A stretch of DNA of 16,875 nucleotides from NCBI GenBank assembly GCA_025463965.1, contig JAODBN010000302.1, forward strand, positions 1 to 16,875. Reading direction: 5' to 3'. The stretch comes from Acidimicrobiaceae bacterium. GTDB lineage: Bacteria; Actinomycetota; Acidimicrobiia; Acidimicrobiales; Bog-793. The translations under genes were made by a program, and so were the position numbers. The stretch's first letter is position 1. Every line of letters starts with the position of its first letter. The notes below the pieces were generated by a model that made no database searches, was not told where the DNA came from, and saw only the letters and a program-made list of their open reading frames with translations. Below are positions 6,653 to 14,242 of the stretch, one piece after another.

Positions 6653-8182
6653 TCAGCGCGGGGTCACCGCTCCGGCGAGCACCCGCCTCACGTGCTCGGC
6701 GGCTTGCTCACCGGAGGCTATGCACGCCGGGATGCCGATCCCGCGATAGGCCGCGCCAGCGAGCGCGAAGGCGGGCAGCTGACCGGCCAGCCGGTCGATG
6801 CGCGCCACCCTCGCCCGGTGACCCGACAGGTACTGGGGGAACGAGCGGGGCCAGCGCTGGACGATCTCCGCGCGTGGGGTCGATCGCACGCCGAGCAGCT
6901 CGGCGAGCTCGCCGCGCAGTGCCTCGGAGAGCTCGCCGTCACCGAGCTCGATCGCTCGGTCGTCGCCGTGGCGCCCGGCCGAGGCTCGCACGACCACCTC
7001 GCCGTCGCGCGCGGAGTGCGGCCACTTGGTCGAGGTGAAGCTTGCCGCCGTGATCAAGCGGCCTCCGGCCCGCGGGACGAGCACCCCGCTTCCCGGTAGC
7101 CGGCCGGCCGGAGCATCCGGGTTAGCGGTGCGGGCGAGATCGGCGAGCGCGTCGGCGACCGCACGCGGGACGGCGTCGGCCGGCCATGCGAAGGTGGCGG
7201 TGACCACGCTTGCATAAGAGATGGCCGCACACTCGGACGCGAGGTCCGGCGCCGCCCGGGAGAGCAATTGAGCCGCCGCGTACGCGGGAGCCGCTAGCAC
7301 GACGGCATCGGCCTCGAGGACCGCGTCGCCCACCCACACTCGCCACAGCCCCTCGCTCCCCTCGGGTGCGACGGCCCGTCCCGGTGCGCCACGGCGGATC
7401 TCCACGGCAGCGGCCTCGCAGGCCCGGGTGAGCGCCTCGACGAGGCGGCCCATCCCGCCCGTCAGGCCGAGGAAGAGCGAGCTCGTCTTCGGCGGCCCGC
7501 TCGTCACCAAGGTGGCCGCCTCGGGAGGATCGGGGACAGACGCCCCGCTAGGCGGGCGCAGCGCGCGCAGCAGGCTGTGGCGTCCCGCGGCGCGCTCGGC
7601 TAGCCCGGGCGCGGCCGCGAGGAATGAGAGCGCCCGGCTGTCGCCGGCGTTGATCCCGCCGATCAGGGGGTCGACGAGGTTGTCGAGGACCTCTCGGCCG
7701 AGGCGGCGTCCCGCGACGTCGGCGACCGTTGGGTCCGGACCGCCGGCTTCGGCAGACGCCCGGGGGTCGGCTGCGATGGCGGTTCCCGGGAGCAGAAGGT
7801 CGAGGGCGGCCCGAAGCACGGACGTCGGCGCGACGATGCCCGAGCGCCAAAGGGCTTTGAGGTCGGTCGGAATGCCGAGGACGAGGCCGACAGGGAGCGG
7901 TCGCAGGCGCCCCCGGGCGAATACCGAGGCGCCGGAGGTGGCCGGCGCCACCAGCTCGTCCTCGAGGCCGAGCTCGCGACAGAGCCGCAGGGCGGAGGGA
8001 TCGCGGGTGATGAAAGCGTCTGGCCCGAGGTCGAGGGGGCGGCCGAGCAGCGAGCCCGTCTGCAGCTTCCCGCCGAGGTGCTGCTCGGATTCGAGGAGGA
8101 CGACCTCGTGGGAGCCGGCGAGAGCGCGCGCACAGGCGAGTCCGGCCACTCCGCCCCCGACGACGACGACCCGGGGGACCAT
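6653..8182 (-). CDS. hemY: Protoporphyrinogen / coproporphyrinogen III oxidase (FAD, HemY/CgoX type)
   Basis: This is an FAD enzyme that takes six electrons from a porphyrinogen. In Gram-positive-type heme synthesis it makes coproporphyrin III. The 509 residues begin with a dinucleotide-binding fold: VVVVGGGVAGLACARAL (5-21), with Glu31 at the ribose position, then GGKLQTG. The C-terminus has the second FAD motif, GIGIPACIASGEQAAEHV. The length is usual for the family; several Ala/Gly-rich, low-complexity loops are present. The start chosen is the ATG at 8182, four bases after the hemH stop and just before the FAD motif. An in-frame start 24 codons upstream would run into hemH and adds an unrelated Arg-rich leader. 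The stop abuts the lnt start. The copro versus proto substrate is inferred from the adjacent ferrochelatase. Confidence 0.92.
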   Translation of the reverse strand: MVPRVVVVGGGVAGLACARALAGSHEVVLLESEQHLGGKLQTGSLLGRPLDLGPDAFITRDPSALRLCRELGLEDELVAPATSGASVFARGRLRPLPVGLVLGIPTDLKALWRSGIVAPTSVLRAALDLLLPGTAIAADPRASAEAGGPDPTVADVAGRRLGREVLDNLVDPLIGGINAGDSRALSFLAAAPGLAERAAGRHSLLRALRPPSGASVPDPPEAATLVTSGPPKTSSLFLGLTGGMGRLVEALTRACEAAAVEIRRGAPGRAVAPEGSEGLWRVWVGDAVLEADAVVLAAPAYAAAQLLSRAAPDLASECAAISYASVVTATFAWPADAVPRAVADALADLARTANPDAPAGRLPGSGVLVPRAGGRLITAASFTSTKWPHSARDGEVVVRASAGRHGDDRAIELGDGELSEALRGELAELLGVRSTPRAEIVQRWPRSFPQYLSGHRARVARIDRLAGQLPAFALAGAAYRGIGIPACIASGEQAAEHVRRVLAGAVTPR

Positions 8183-8186
8183 CGCC

Positions 8187-9125
8187 TCAGGCGGGCGCGG
8201 ACGGCCGGGCCGCTGCAACCCGTGCCGCCAGCGCCCGGGCGACGCTCGGCTCATCGTTCAGCGAGGCGGTCCGGGCAAAGGCCAGGCCGAGTTCCTGGGC
8301 GAGGCCGCGGGCTTCGATGTCGAGGTCGTAGAGCACCTCGAGGTGGTCCGAGGCGAACCCGGCGGGGCACACCACGACGCCCCGGTAGCCCTCGGCGGCA
8401 AGGGTGCGGAGCAGCTCCAGCACGTCCGGCCCGATCCACGGTTCGGGCGTCCGCCCGGCACTCTGCCATCCCACCCGGTGGTGGGCCAGACCGGCGCGCG
8501 CTGCGACGAGCCCGGCGGTCTCCTCCAGCTGTGCGGGGTAGGGATCGCCTTCCGCGAGGATCCGGACCGGGAGGCTATGGGCGGTGAAGCAAACCTCGAT
8601 GCCCTCGTCGTCGGGCAGTTCCTCACCCCCACCACCAAGGGTGGACCGCGCCGCGAGGACCCGGCGCGCGAGCACCTCCACGAGCGCGTCCTCGGTGTGC
8701 CAGTGCTCGATGAACGCTGCGGGAATGCCGATCTCCTCGGCCCGAGTCCTGGCGCGCTCTATGTACTCGCCGACGCTGAGGCGCGAGTAGTGGGGCGCGA
8801 GCACCAGGCCGACGATCTCCTTTGCGCCGTCGCCGACGAGCTGTTCGACGGCCTCCTCGATGCGCGGGCGCGAGTGCTTGGCGCCATAGGCGAGCACATA
8901 GCGACCGCCCTCCACCTCCTCGAGGGCCCGACCGAGGGCGGAGATCTGGCCTGCAGTTCGCTCATTGAGGGGCGAGATCCCCCCAATCGCCCGGTAGCGC
9001 CGCTCGAGGTCGGCCAGCTGCTCGGCGCTAGGGGGGCGGCCGCGGCGCACGTCGGTGTAAAAGGCCTCCACGTCCTCAGGGCCGCGGGGGGTCCCGTAGG
9101 CCATCACGAGCACCCCGGTGGTCAT
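8187..9125 (-). CDS. hemH: Ferrochelatase, coproporphyrin (CpfC) type
   Basis: It inserts Fe(II) into the porphyrin in the cytoplasm. The 312-residue protein resembles Bacillus-type enzymes along its length: VMAYGTP (7-13), RYRAIGGISPL (43-53), LVLAPHYSRLSV (107-118), TAHSLP with His183 (181-186), GDPYPAQLEETA, and GWQSAGRTPEPWIGPDV (219-235). Catalytic His183 and Glu263 match the Bacillus pair. I therefore infer the coproporphyrin-dependent pathway. Only two cysteines are present (179 and 253) and none lies in the C-terminal region. The [2Fe-2S] ligands known from mycobacterial ferrochelatase are thus missing. The ATG overlaps the hemE stop (ATGA) and follows AGGAG by five bases, so the reading frame open further upstream is not used. 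Confidence 0.95.
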   Translation of the reverse strand: MTTGVLVMAYGTPRGPEDVEAFYTDVRRGRPPSAEQLADLERRYRAIGGISPLNERTAGQISALGRALEEVEGGRYVLAYGAKHSRPRIEEAVEQLVGDGAKEIVGLVLAPHYSRLSVGEYIERARTRAEEIGIPAAFIEHWHTEDALVEVLARRVLAARSTLGGGGEELPDDEGIEVCFTAHSLPVRILAEGDPYPAQLEETAGLVAARAGLAHHRVGWQSAGRTPEPWIGPDVLELLRTLAAEGYRGVVVCPAGFASDHLEVLYDLDIEARGLAQELGLAFARTASLNDEPSVARALAARVAAARPSAPA

Positions 9126-10186
9126 GCCCGCTCCTGATCGCCGACGCCGGCCGGCACGCGCCCGTCTGTGGTCTCGGCGTGCACCAGCTCGACCAGCGCG
9201 CCGAGCACTCCCGGGTCGGTGGCGGGCAGCACCCCGTGCCCGAGGTTGAAGACGTGCCCGGTCCCGCCGCCCTCGGCGAGGATCCGGCGAGTCTCGTTGC
9301 TCGCCGCGTCGATGCCGGCGAGGCAGACGGCCGGATCGAGGTTTCCCTGCAGCGCCCGATGCGGTCCGACGCGCCGACGGGCGGCATCGAGTGGCACCCG
9401 CCAGTCGACCCCCACGACGTCGGCTCCCGCTCCCATCAGGTCGAGCAGCTCGCCAGTGCCGACGCCGAAGTGGATGCGGGGCACACCGAGGTCCGCCAGG
9501 CCCTCGAGCAGACGTCGCGTCGGGGGGAGCACGTGGCGCTCGTAGTCGCTTCGAGACAGCGCCCCGGCCCAACTGTCGAAGAGCTGGATCGCCGCGGCGC
9601 CTGCCCCAACCTGGGCGCGCAAGGCGCTCGCCGCGAGGTCGGCGAGCGCGTCGAGAAGCGCACCGAAGGTTGCCGGATCCGTGTGCATGAGCGCCTTGGT
9701 GCGGGCGAAGTCGCGGCTGGGACCGCCCTCGACGAGATAGCTGGCAACGGTGAAGGGAGCCCCGGCGAACCCGATCAGCGGAACGGTGAGCTCGCCGACC
9801 AGGATTTTCACCGCTTCGAGCACGTAGGCGAGATCGACCTCGGGCTCGAGTGGGCGCAGGCGAGCGAGGTCGGCGCGAGATCTGAAGGGCTCGGCGATCA
9901 CCGGCCCGCGTCCGGGCACCACCTCGACGTCGAGGCCGATGCCCACGAGCGGGACGACGATGTCGGAGAAGAGGATGGCCGCGTCCACTCCGTAGCGTCG
10001 GACGGGCTGGAGCGTCACCTCGGCAGCGAGCTCCGGCTGGCGGATCGCCTCGAGGATGCTGCCCTCGCCGCGAAGGGAGCGGTACTCGGGAAGCGAACGT
10101 CCGGCCTGGCGCATGAACCACACCGGGACGTGCTCGGCAGGCTCTCCTCGGCAGGCTCGCAGGAAGGCCGAATCGGCTGCTGGCAC
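9122..10186 (-). CDS. hemE: Uroporphyrinogen III decarboxylase
   Basis: It removes four carboxyl groups from uroporphyrinogen III to give coproporphyrinogen III, a cytoplasmic step of heme synthesis. The 354 residues match the family length. Signatures are VPVWFMRQAGRSLPEYR (20-36), with the substrate-binding arginines 26 and 30, ILFSDIVVP with the key Asp75, GFAGAPFTVASYLVEGG in the middle, and FNLGHGVLP near the C-terminus. The start is a GTG at 10186, just before the conserved FLRACRGE. A -10-like box lies six bases upstream, so the message is probably leaderless. It is the first gene of hemE-hemH-hemY-lnt and diverges from ctaE across 85 bases, which links heme supply to oxidase and bc1 expression. 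Confidence 0.96.
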   Translation of the reverse strand: MPAADSAFLRACRGEPAEHVPVWFMRQAGRSLPEYRSLRGEGSILEAIRQPELAAEVTLQPVRRYGVDAAILFSDIVVPLVGIGLDVEVVPGRGPVIAEPFRSRADLARLRPLEPEVDLAYVLEAVKILVGELTVPLIGFAGAPFTVASYLVEGGPSRDFARTKALMHTDPATFGALLDALADLAASALRAQVGAGAAAIQLFDSWAGALSRSDYERHVLPPTRRLLEGLADLGVPRIHFGVGTGELLDLMGAGADVVGVDWRVPLDAARRRVGPHRALQGNLDPAVCLAGIDAASNETRRILAEGGGTGHVFNLGHGVLPATDPGVLGALVELVHAETTDGRVPAGVGDQERA

Positions 10187-10210
10187 CCGACGACCCTACC
10201 GCTGGCACCC
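10179..10210. repeat. Ten-base direct repeat flanking the hemE -10 box
   Basis: GCTGGCACCC occurs exactly at 10179-10188 and again at 10201-10210, 22 bases apart from start to start, about two helical turns. Seen from hemE, one copy covers the start codon and the other lies just upstream of the -10 box. The placement is what a repressor with two half-sites on one helix face would use. A chance or slippage duplication is also possible. Confidence 0.4.
10193..10198 (-). promoter_or_regulatory. Putative hemE -10 box (leaderless)
   Basis: On the minus strand TAGGGT fits TAnnnT and ends six bases before the hemE GTG, so transcription would start at the start codon. No good -35 box is seen. The box sits between the two copies of the GCTGGCACCC repeat. 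Confidence 0.4.
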
Positions 10211-10236
10211 ACCGAGTCCCGGTTCGCCAGCTCGTT

Positions 10237-10265
10237 TTGAGGCTGGACCCAGCTTGGACTACAAA
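10237..10265 (+). promoter_or_regulatory. Promoter of ctaE-qcrCAB, leaderless type
   Basis: TTGAGG (10237-10242) and TACAAA (10260-10265) are separated by 17 bases, the best -35/-10 pair in the window. The expected transcription start falls on or beside the GTG at 10272. The GGGGG at 10266-10270 touches that start codon, too close to act as a ribosome binding site for it. It could serve the next in-frame GTG at 10281. Confidence 0.55.
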
Positions 10266-10271
10266 GGGGGC

Positions 10272-10874
10272 GTGACGGAGGTGACGGCCCTCGATTCGCC
10301 TGGGACCGTCTCAGGTCCCGTGCACGCTCAGCGACCCCAGCTCCTCGCCGTCGGGGTGATGATCTGGCTGGGCTCGGAGTTCATGTTCTTCTCCGGGCTC
10401 TTCGCGGCCTTCTTCACCATTCGGGCCCACGCGGGGGCCCACTGGCCCGGCCCGGGGATCAAGCTCGACACCTACCAGGCGCTCGTGTTCACCGTCGTCC
10501 TTCTGGCCTCGAGCCCCACCATGCAGATGGGCGTGTGGGCGCTCGAGCGCGGCGAGCGGAACAAGGCCCGGGCGTGGACGGTGGTGAGCTTCCTGCTCGG
10601 CGCAGCGTTCGTCGGCAACCAGGCCTTCGAGTGGAAGACCCTGCCGTTCCGGGTGCACACCAACTCCTACGGGTCGCTCTTCTACATCATGTCGGGACTG
10701 CACGGCCTGCACGTGCTCCTCGGCCTCGTGGCCATGATCGCCCTCCTCGCCCGCATGTCCGGGCCCAAGGGGGACGCCGGCGAGCTGCCGGTGTTCCAGG
10801 CAGTCAGCTACTACTGGCACTTTGTCGACATCGTGTGGATCGGGCTCTTCAGCGCCCTTTTCCTGCTCTCGTGA
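10272..10874 (+). CDS. ctaE: Cytochrome c oxidase subunit III
   Basis: This is the cofactor-free third core subunit of the aa3 oxidase, which supports proton uptake and stability of the active site. The 200-residue protein has five membrane helices, the short actinobacterial form that lacks the first two helices of mitochondrial subunit III. Hallmarks are WLGSEFMFFSGLF with Glu36 (32-44), GLHGLHVLLGL (142-152) and YYWHFVDIVWIGLF (180-193). The GTG at 10272 is preferred because the predicted transcription start coincides with it; a GTG three codons later is the alternative. The stop overlaps the qcrC start (GTGA). It is the first gene of the bc1 operon and is separated from ctaC-ctaD-ctaF by 7 kb. 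Confidence 0.95.
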   Translation: MTEVTALDSPGTVSGPVHAQRPQLLAVGVMIWLGSEFMFFSGLFAAFFTIRAHAGAHWPGPGIKLDTYQALVFTVVLLASSPTMQMGVWALERGERNKARAWTVVSFLLGAAFVGNQAFEWKTLPFRVHTNSYGSLFYIMSGLHGLHVLLGLVAMIALLARMSGPKGDAGELPVFQAVSYYWHFVDIVWIGLFSALFLLS

Positions 10875-11803
10875 GGCCCTTCGTGCGATCCCTGCGCCGT
10901 CTGCTCGCGCCCGCCGCCGTGGTGGTGGCCGCCCTTGCCCTCGGGCTGCTCGTCTGGTCCCCGGCCTCCAAGCCGGCCGCGACGCCCGGGCTGTCCGGCT
11001 CGGTGCTCACCGCCGCCACGTCGTCCAACAACTCGGCCCAGCAAAGCGAGGGCAAGACCCTCTTTGACGAGAGCTGCTCGAGCTGCCACGGCATCAACGC
11101 CCAGGGGAGTGCCCTCGGACCGAACCTGCGAGGGGTCGGCTCGGGGACGGTGGACCTGTGGGTCTCGAGCGGCTGGATGCCGCTCGCCAACCCGACCCAG
11201 CAGCCGGCTCGCAAGCCGCCGCTGTTCAACCGCCAGCAGACGATCGCGATCGCTGACTACGTGGCCTCGCTTTCCTCGAGCAAGGGCTTTCCGATCCCCA
11301 ACGTCAGCCTGAAGGGCGCAAACGTCAGCCAGGGGATGAGCATTTTCGCCGAGAACTGCGCCCCCTGCCACACGATCACCGGTGCGGGCGACGCCCTCTC
11401 CGGCGGGATCAATGCACCACCTCTTCATGGAGTGACCGAGACCCAGATCGCCGAGGCTGTCCGCACCGGACCGGGCAATATGCCCCGCTTCGGGCCCGGG
11501 ACGCTGAGCAACTCCCAGGTCCGCGACGTGATCGCCTACGTCACGCGCTACATCGAGCACCCGGTGAACCCTGGCGGCAACGGCCTCGGTGGGGTCGGCC
11601 CGGTGGCCGAGGGCTTCATCGGTCTGTTCGTCGGCGTCGGGCTCTGTGTCCTCGTCGCCTTCTGGATCGGAGACCGTACGCCGCGTAGCCCGGAGGGTGC
11701 GGAGGAGCACGGAGGGGACGGACCCGAGGGTGGCTCGGGAGGAGATGGCTCGGACCCGGGTGGGGACGGGTCGGCGAGCCAGCGGGAGGTCGAGCATGTC
11801 TGA
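10871..11803 (+). CDS. qcrC: Diheme cytochrome c subunit of the cytochrome bc1 complex
   Basis: QcrC is the actinobacterial cytochrome cc that carries electrons from the Rieske centre directly to CuA of the oxidase, replacing a soluble cytochrome c. The 310 residues have an N-terminal hydrophobic signal/anchor (11-29). Two heme c sites follow: CSSCH (69-73) and CAPCH (163-167), with likely Met ligands Met103 (GWMP) and Met204 (GNMP). A membrane helix lies at about 245-266. The C-terminal cytoplasmic tail is a low-complexity Gly/Asp/Glu stretch. The start is a GTG overlapping the ctaE stop, with no clear ribosome binding site, so translation is probably coupled. The end overlaps qcrA by eight bases. 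Confidence 0.95.
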   Translation: MRPFVRSLRRLLAPAAVVVAALALGLLVWSPASKPAATPGLSGSVLTAATSSNNSAQQSEGKTLFDESCSSCHGINAQGSALGPNLRGVGSGTVDLWVSSGWMPLANPTQQPARKPPLFNRQQTIAIADYVASLSSSKGFPIPNVSLKGANVSQGMSIFAENCAPCHTITGAGDALSGGINAPPLHGVTETQIAEAVRTGPGNMPRFGPGTLSNSQVRDVIAYVTRYIEHPVNPGGNGLGGVGPVAEGFIGLFVGVGLCVLVAFWIGDRTPRSPEGAEEHGGDGPEGGSGGDGSDPGGDGSASQREVEHV

Positions 11804-12740
11804 CGAGCAGGGGCCACCGGTGGCTCCAGAGCGGGACGCGGAGGGCCTCGTGAGCCCGGACTCGCCCCAGTTCCAGGTGGCCGCCAAGCATCCCCAGCGC
11901 GTCGAGCGCACCACGGCCGTGCTGTTCCTGGCGTCGCTCGTTGGCTTCGTCGGATTCGGCATCGCCTACACCCAGAACGGGTCCACGCAGTGGCTGGGCC
12001 TGACGATCGGCTTGGGCATGCTGGCCTTCGGCTTCGCCATGGCGGCCTGGGGCAAGTTCTTGATGCCACGCGGTCCCTTCGAGGAACCCCGCGCCCCGAT
12101 GGCCACGACGAAGGAGGAGAAGGAGGCTTTCGTCAGCGACTTCGCCACCCGTGGCAAGGTTGCCGTCGAGCGACGCAGCTTCCTCGTCAAGCTCATGGGT
12201 GCCGCCGCGGCCATCCTCGGCATCGTGGCGGCTTTCCCGCTGATTCGCTCGCTCGGCCCGCTCCCGGGCAAGAGCTTCTACAAGACGGCCTGGCGCAAGG
12301 GCTCGTACCTCACGACGATCGACAACCGGCGCGTGAAGGTCGGTGACGTCGAAGTCGGTGGCGTCCTCACGGTGTTCCCCGAGAGCGACGTCGGCGGCGC
12401 GATCTCCCAGACCATCCTGGTGCGGCCGCAGACCACCGCCATCGTCACCAAGCCGGGGCGGGAGAGCTGGGCTCCGCAGGGCTACATCGCCTTCTCGAAG
12501 GTCTGCACCCATGCCGGCTGTCCGGTCGGTCTCTACGAAGAGCAGGTCCAGCAGCTGCTCTGCCCCTGTCACCAGTCGCTCTTCGACATCTACGCAGGCG
12601 CCGAGCCGATCTTCGGCCCGGCACCGCGTCCGCTCGCCCAACTGCCCCTCTTCATCGACTCCTCGGGCTACCTGCGGGCGCAGGCCGGCTACGACGAGCC
12701 CGTCGGCCCCGGGTTCTGGGAGCGGGGGGGAACGACGTGA
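11796..12740 (+). CDS. qcrA: Rieske iron-sulfur subunit of the cytochrome bc1 complex
   Basis: It takes the first electron from quinol at the Qo site and gives it to QcrC. The 314-residue actinobacterial form has three membrane segments, at about 38-58, 66-86 and 133-153. The third is preceded by a twin-arginine motif (ERRSFLVKLMG, Arg126-Arg127) that suggests Tat export of the folded domain. The cluster motifs are CTHAGC (237-242) and CPCHQS (256-261). Cys237, His239, Cys256 and His259 are the [2Fe-2S] ligands, and Cys242 and Cys258 form the disulfide. The ATG at 11796 follows GGAGG (11785-11789) by six bases and overlaps the qcrC stop. An upstream in-frame start would lie deep inside qcrC. 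Confidence 0.96.
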   Translation: MSDEQGPPVAPERDAEGLVSPDSPQFQVAAKHPQRVERTTAVLFLASLVGFVGFGIAYTQNGSTQWLGLTIGLGMLAFGFAMAAWGKFLMPRGPFEEPRAPMATTKEEKEAFVSDFATRGKVAVERRSFLVKLMGAAAAILGIVAAFPLIRSLGPLPGKSFYKTAWRKGSYLTTIDNRRVKVGDVEVGGVLTVFPESDVGGAISQTILVRPQTTAIVTKPGRESWAPQGYIAFSKVCTHAGCPVGLYEEQVQQLLCPCHQSLFDIYAGAEPIFGPAPRPLAQLPLFIDSSGYLRAQAGYDEPVGPGFWERGGTT

Positions 12741-14242
12741 TCGACAACCTCTTCAACTGGATCGACGACCGTCTTGCCATCTCTCGCGGTGGGCGCCATC
12801 TGCTCAACAAGATCTTTCCCGACCACTGGTCGTTCATGCTCGGAGAGATCGCTCTCTACTCGTTCATCGTGCTGCTGCTCACCGGCATCTTCCTGACGCT
12901 GTACTTCGTCCCGTCAGAGTCGTCGATCGTCTACCACGGCGCCTACCTGCCGATCGACGGTCAGCACGTGTCGCAGGCCTTCGCCTCGACACTCGACATC
13001 ACCTTCTCGGTGCGCGGCGGCCTGCTGATCCGTCAGATGCACCACTGGGCGGCCAACATCTTCATCGGCTCGGCCGTTGTGCACCTGCTGCGCATCTTCT
13101 TCACCGGAGGCTTCCGCCGTCCCCGCGAGGTCAACTGGATCGTCGGCGCCAACCTGTTGATCCTCGGCATCTTCAACGGGTTCCTCGGTTACTCACTGCC
13201 TGACGACCTCGTCTCCGGCACCGGCATCAGGATCGCCTTCTCCATCTTGGAGTCCGTGCCCTTCGCCGGGAGCTATCTGGCGACCTTCCTGTTCGGCGGC
13301 AACTTCCCGGGGAACGGCGCCATCATCCCGAGGTTCTTCATCATCCAAGTGCTCATCTTGCCCCTGGCCATCCTGGGACTGTTGAGCGCTCACCTCGGCA
13401 TGCTGGTGCGACATAAGCACACCCAGTTCAAGACGCCAGGAGCACGAGAAGACAACGTGGTCGGTACGCCGTTGTGGCCGACCTTCATGACGAAAACCCT
13501 GGCCTTCTTCTTCCTCACGACCGGCATCACCGTGTTGCTCGGCGCGGTCGCGCAGATCAACCCGATCTGGCAGTACGGGCAGTACTACCCATGGAAGGTC
13601 AGCTACGCAGTCCAGCCCGACTGGTACATGGGTTGGCTCGACGGGGCGCTTCGCGTCATGCCGAGCTGGGAGATCCATCTTCCGGGCCACATGATCCCGA
13701 ACGTCTTCTTCCCCGCGGTCTTGCTCCCGGGCATCACCTTCACCGTGCTCATGATGTACCCCTTCATCGAGGAGCGGCTCACCGGCAACGTGGCTGAGCA
13801 CCACCTGCTCGATCGGCCCCGAGACCGGCCTGTCCGCACCGCGTTCGGTTGCGCGGTGTTCGCCTTCTACTTCGTGCTCTTCGGGGCGAGCGCCACCGAC
13901 GTGCTCGCCAACTACCTCAATCTTTCGCTCAACTTCGTGCTCTGGACTTTCAGGATCTTGTGCATCGTCGTGCCGATTGTGGTCTTCCCGGTCGCCTACA
14001 AGATCTGCAAAGAGCTCGAGGGCGTACCGGAGGGGGGCAAGCGCAAGGTGCACAACCTGATCGTGCGCGATCCCGCGGGCGGCTACTCGACGATTCCGGC
14101 CGAGGAGTACCCCGGTTACGAGAGCATCGAGCTCGAGCCGGTCGACGTGGAGAAGGTGGAGTCGCTCACCGCCGCCGCCGCCGCCAAGAACGGCGACGGG
14201 CGCACCGAAGGCGTCTACGAGATTCCTCGCGAGTACCGCTAA
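12737..14242 (+). CDS. qcrB: Cytochrome b subunit of the cytochrome bc1 complex
   Basis: This is the membrane core of complex III, which oxidises menaquinol at Qo and reduces quinone at Qi through two b hemes. The 501 residues include helix B with His102 and His116 (MHHWAANIFIGSAVVH), the Qo-region GYSLPDDLVSGTG (151-163), and the actinobacterial PDWY version of the PEWY motif (294-297). Helix D keeps His219, but the partner position 15 residues earlier, in PRFFIIQVLILP, is Gln204 where homologues I know have His. A long cytoplasmic tail of about 90 residues follows the last helix. The GTG start overlaps the qcrA stop (GTGA). It is the last gene of ctaE-qcrC-qcrA-qcrB. I see no strong terminator after it. 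Confidence 0.95.
   Translation: MIDNLFNWIDDRLAISRGGRHLLNKIFPDHWSFMLGEIALYSFIVLLLTGIFLTLYFVPSESSIVYHGAYLPIDGQHVSQAFASTLDITFSVRGGLLIRQMHHWAANIFIGSAVVHLLRIFFTGGFRRPREVNWIVGANLLILGIFNGFLGYSLPDDLVSGTGIRIAFSILESVPFAGSYLATFLFGGNFPGNGAIIPRFFIIQVLILPLAILGLLSAHLGMLVRHKHTQFKTPGAREDNVVGTPLWPTFMTKTLAFFFLTTGITVLLGAVAQINPIWQYGQYYPWKVSYAVQPDWYMGWLDGALRVMPSWEIHLPGHMIPNVFFPAVLLPGITFTVLMMYPFIEERLTGNVAEHHLLDRPRDRPVRTAFGCAVFAFYFVLFGASATDVLANYLNLSLNFVLWTFRILCIVVPIVVFPVAYKICKELEGVPEGGKRKVHNLIVRDPAGGYSTIPAEEYPGYESIELEPVDVEKVESLTAAAAAKNGDGRTEGVYEIPREYR

Noticed and set aside
9126..10208. Upstream extension of the ferrochelatase frame across hemE
   Set aside because: It is an Arg/Pro/Ala-rich shadow of hemE. The ATG at 9125 has a ribosome binding site, overlaps the hemE stop and begins the conserved ferrochelatase sequence.
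10266..10281. GGGGG as a ribosome binding site with ctaE starting at GTG 10281
   Set aside because: It is possible, but a 17-base-spaced -35/-10 pair puts the transcription start on the earlier GTG at 10272, which would place the G-run outside the message. Kept only as an alternative.
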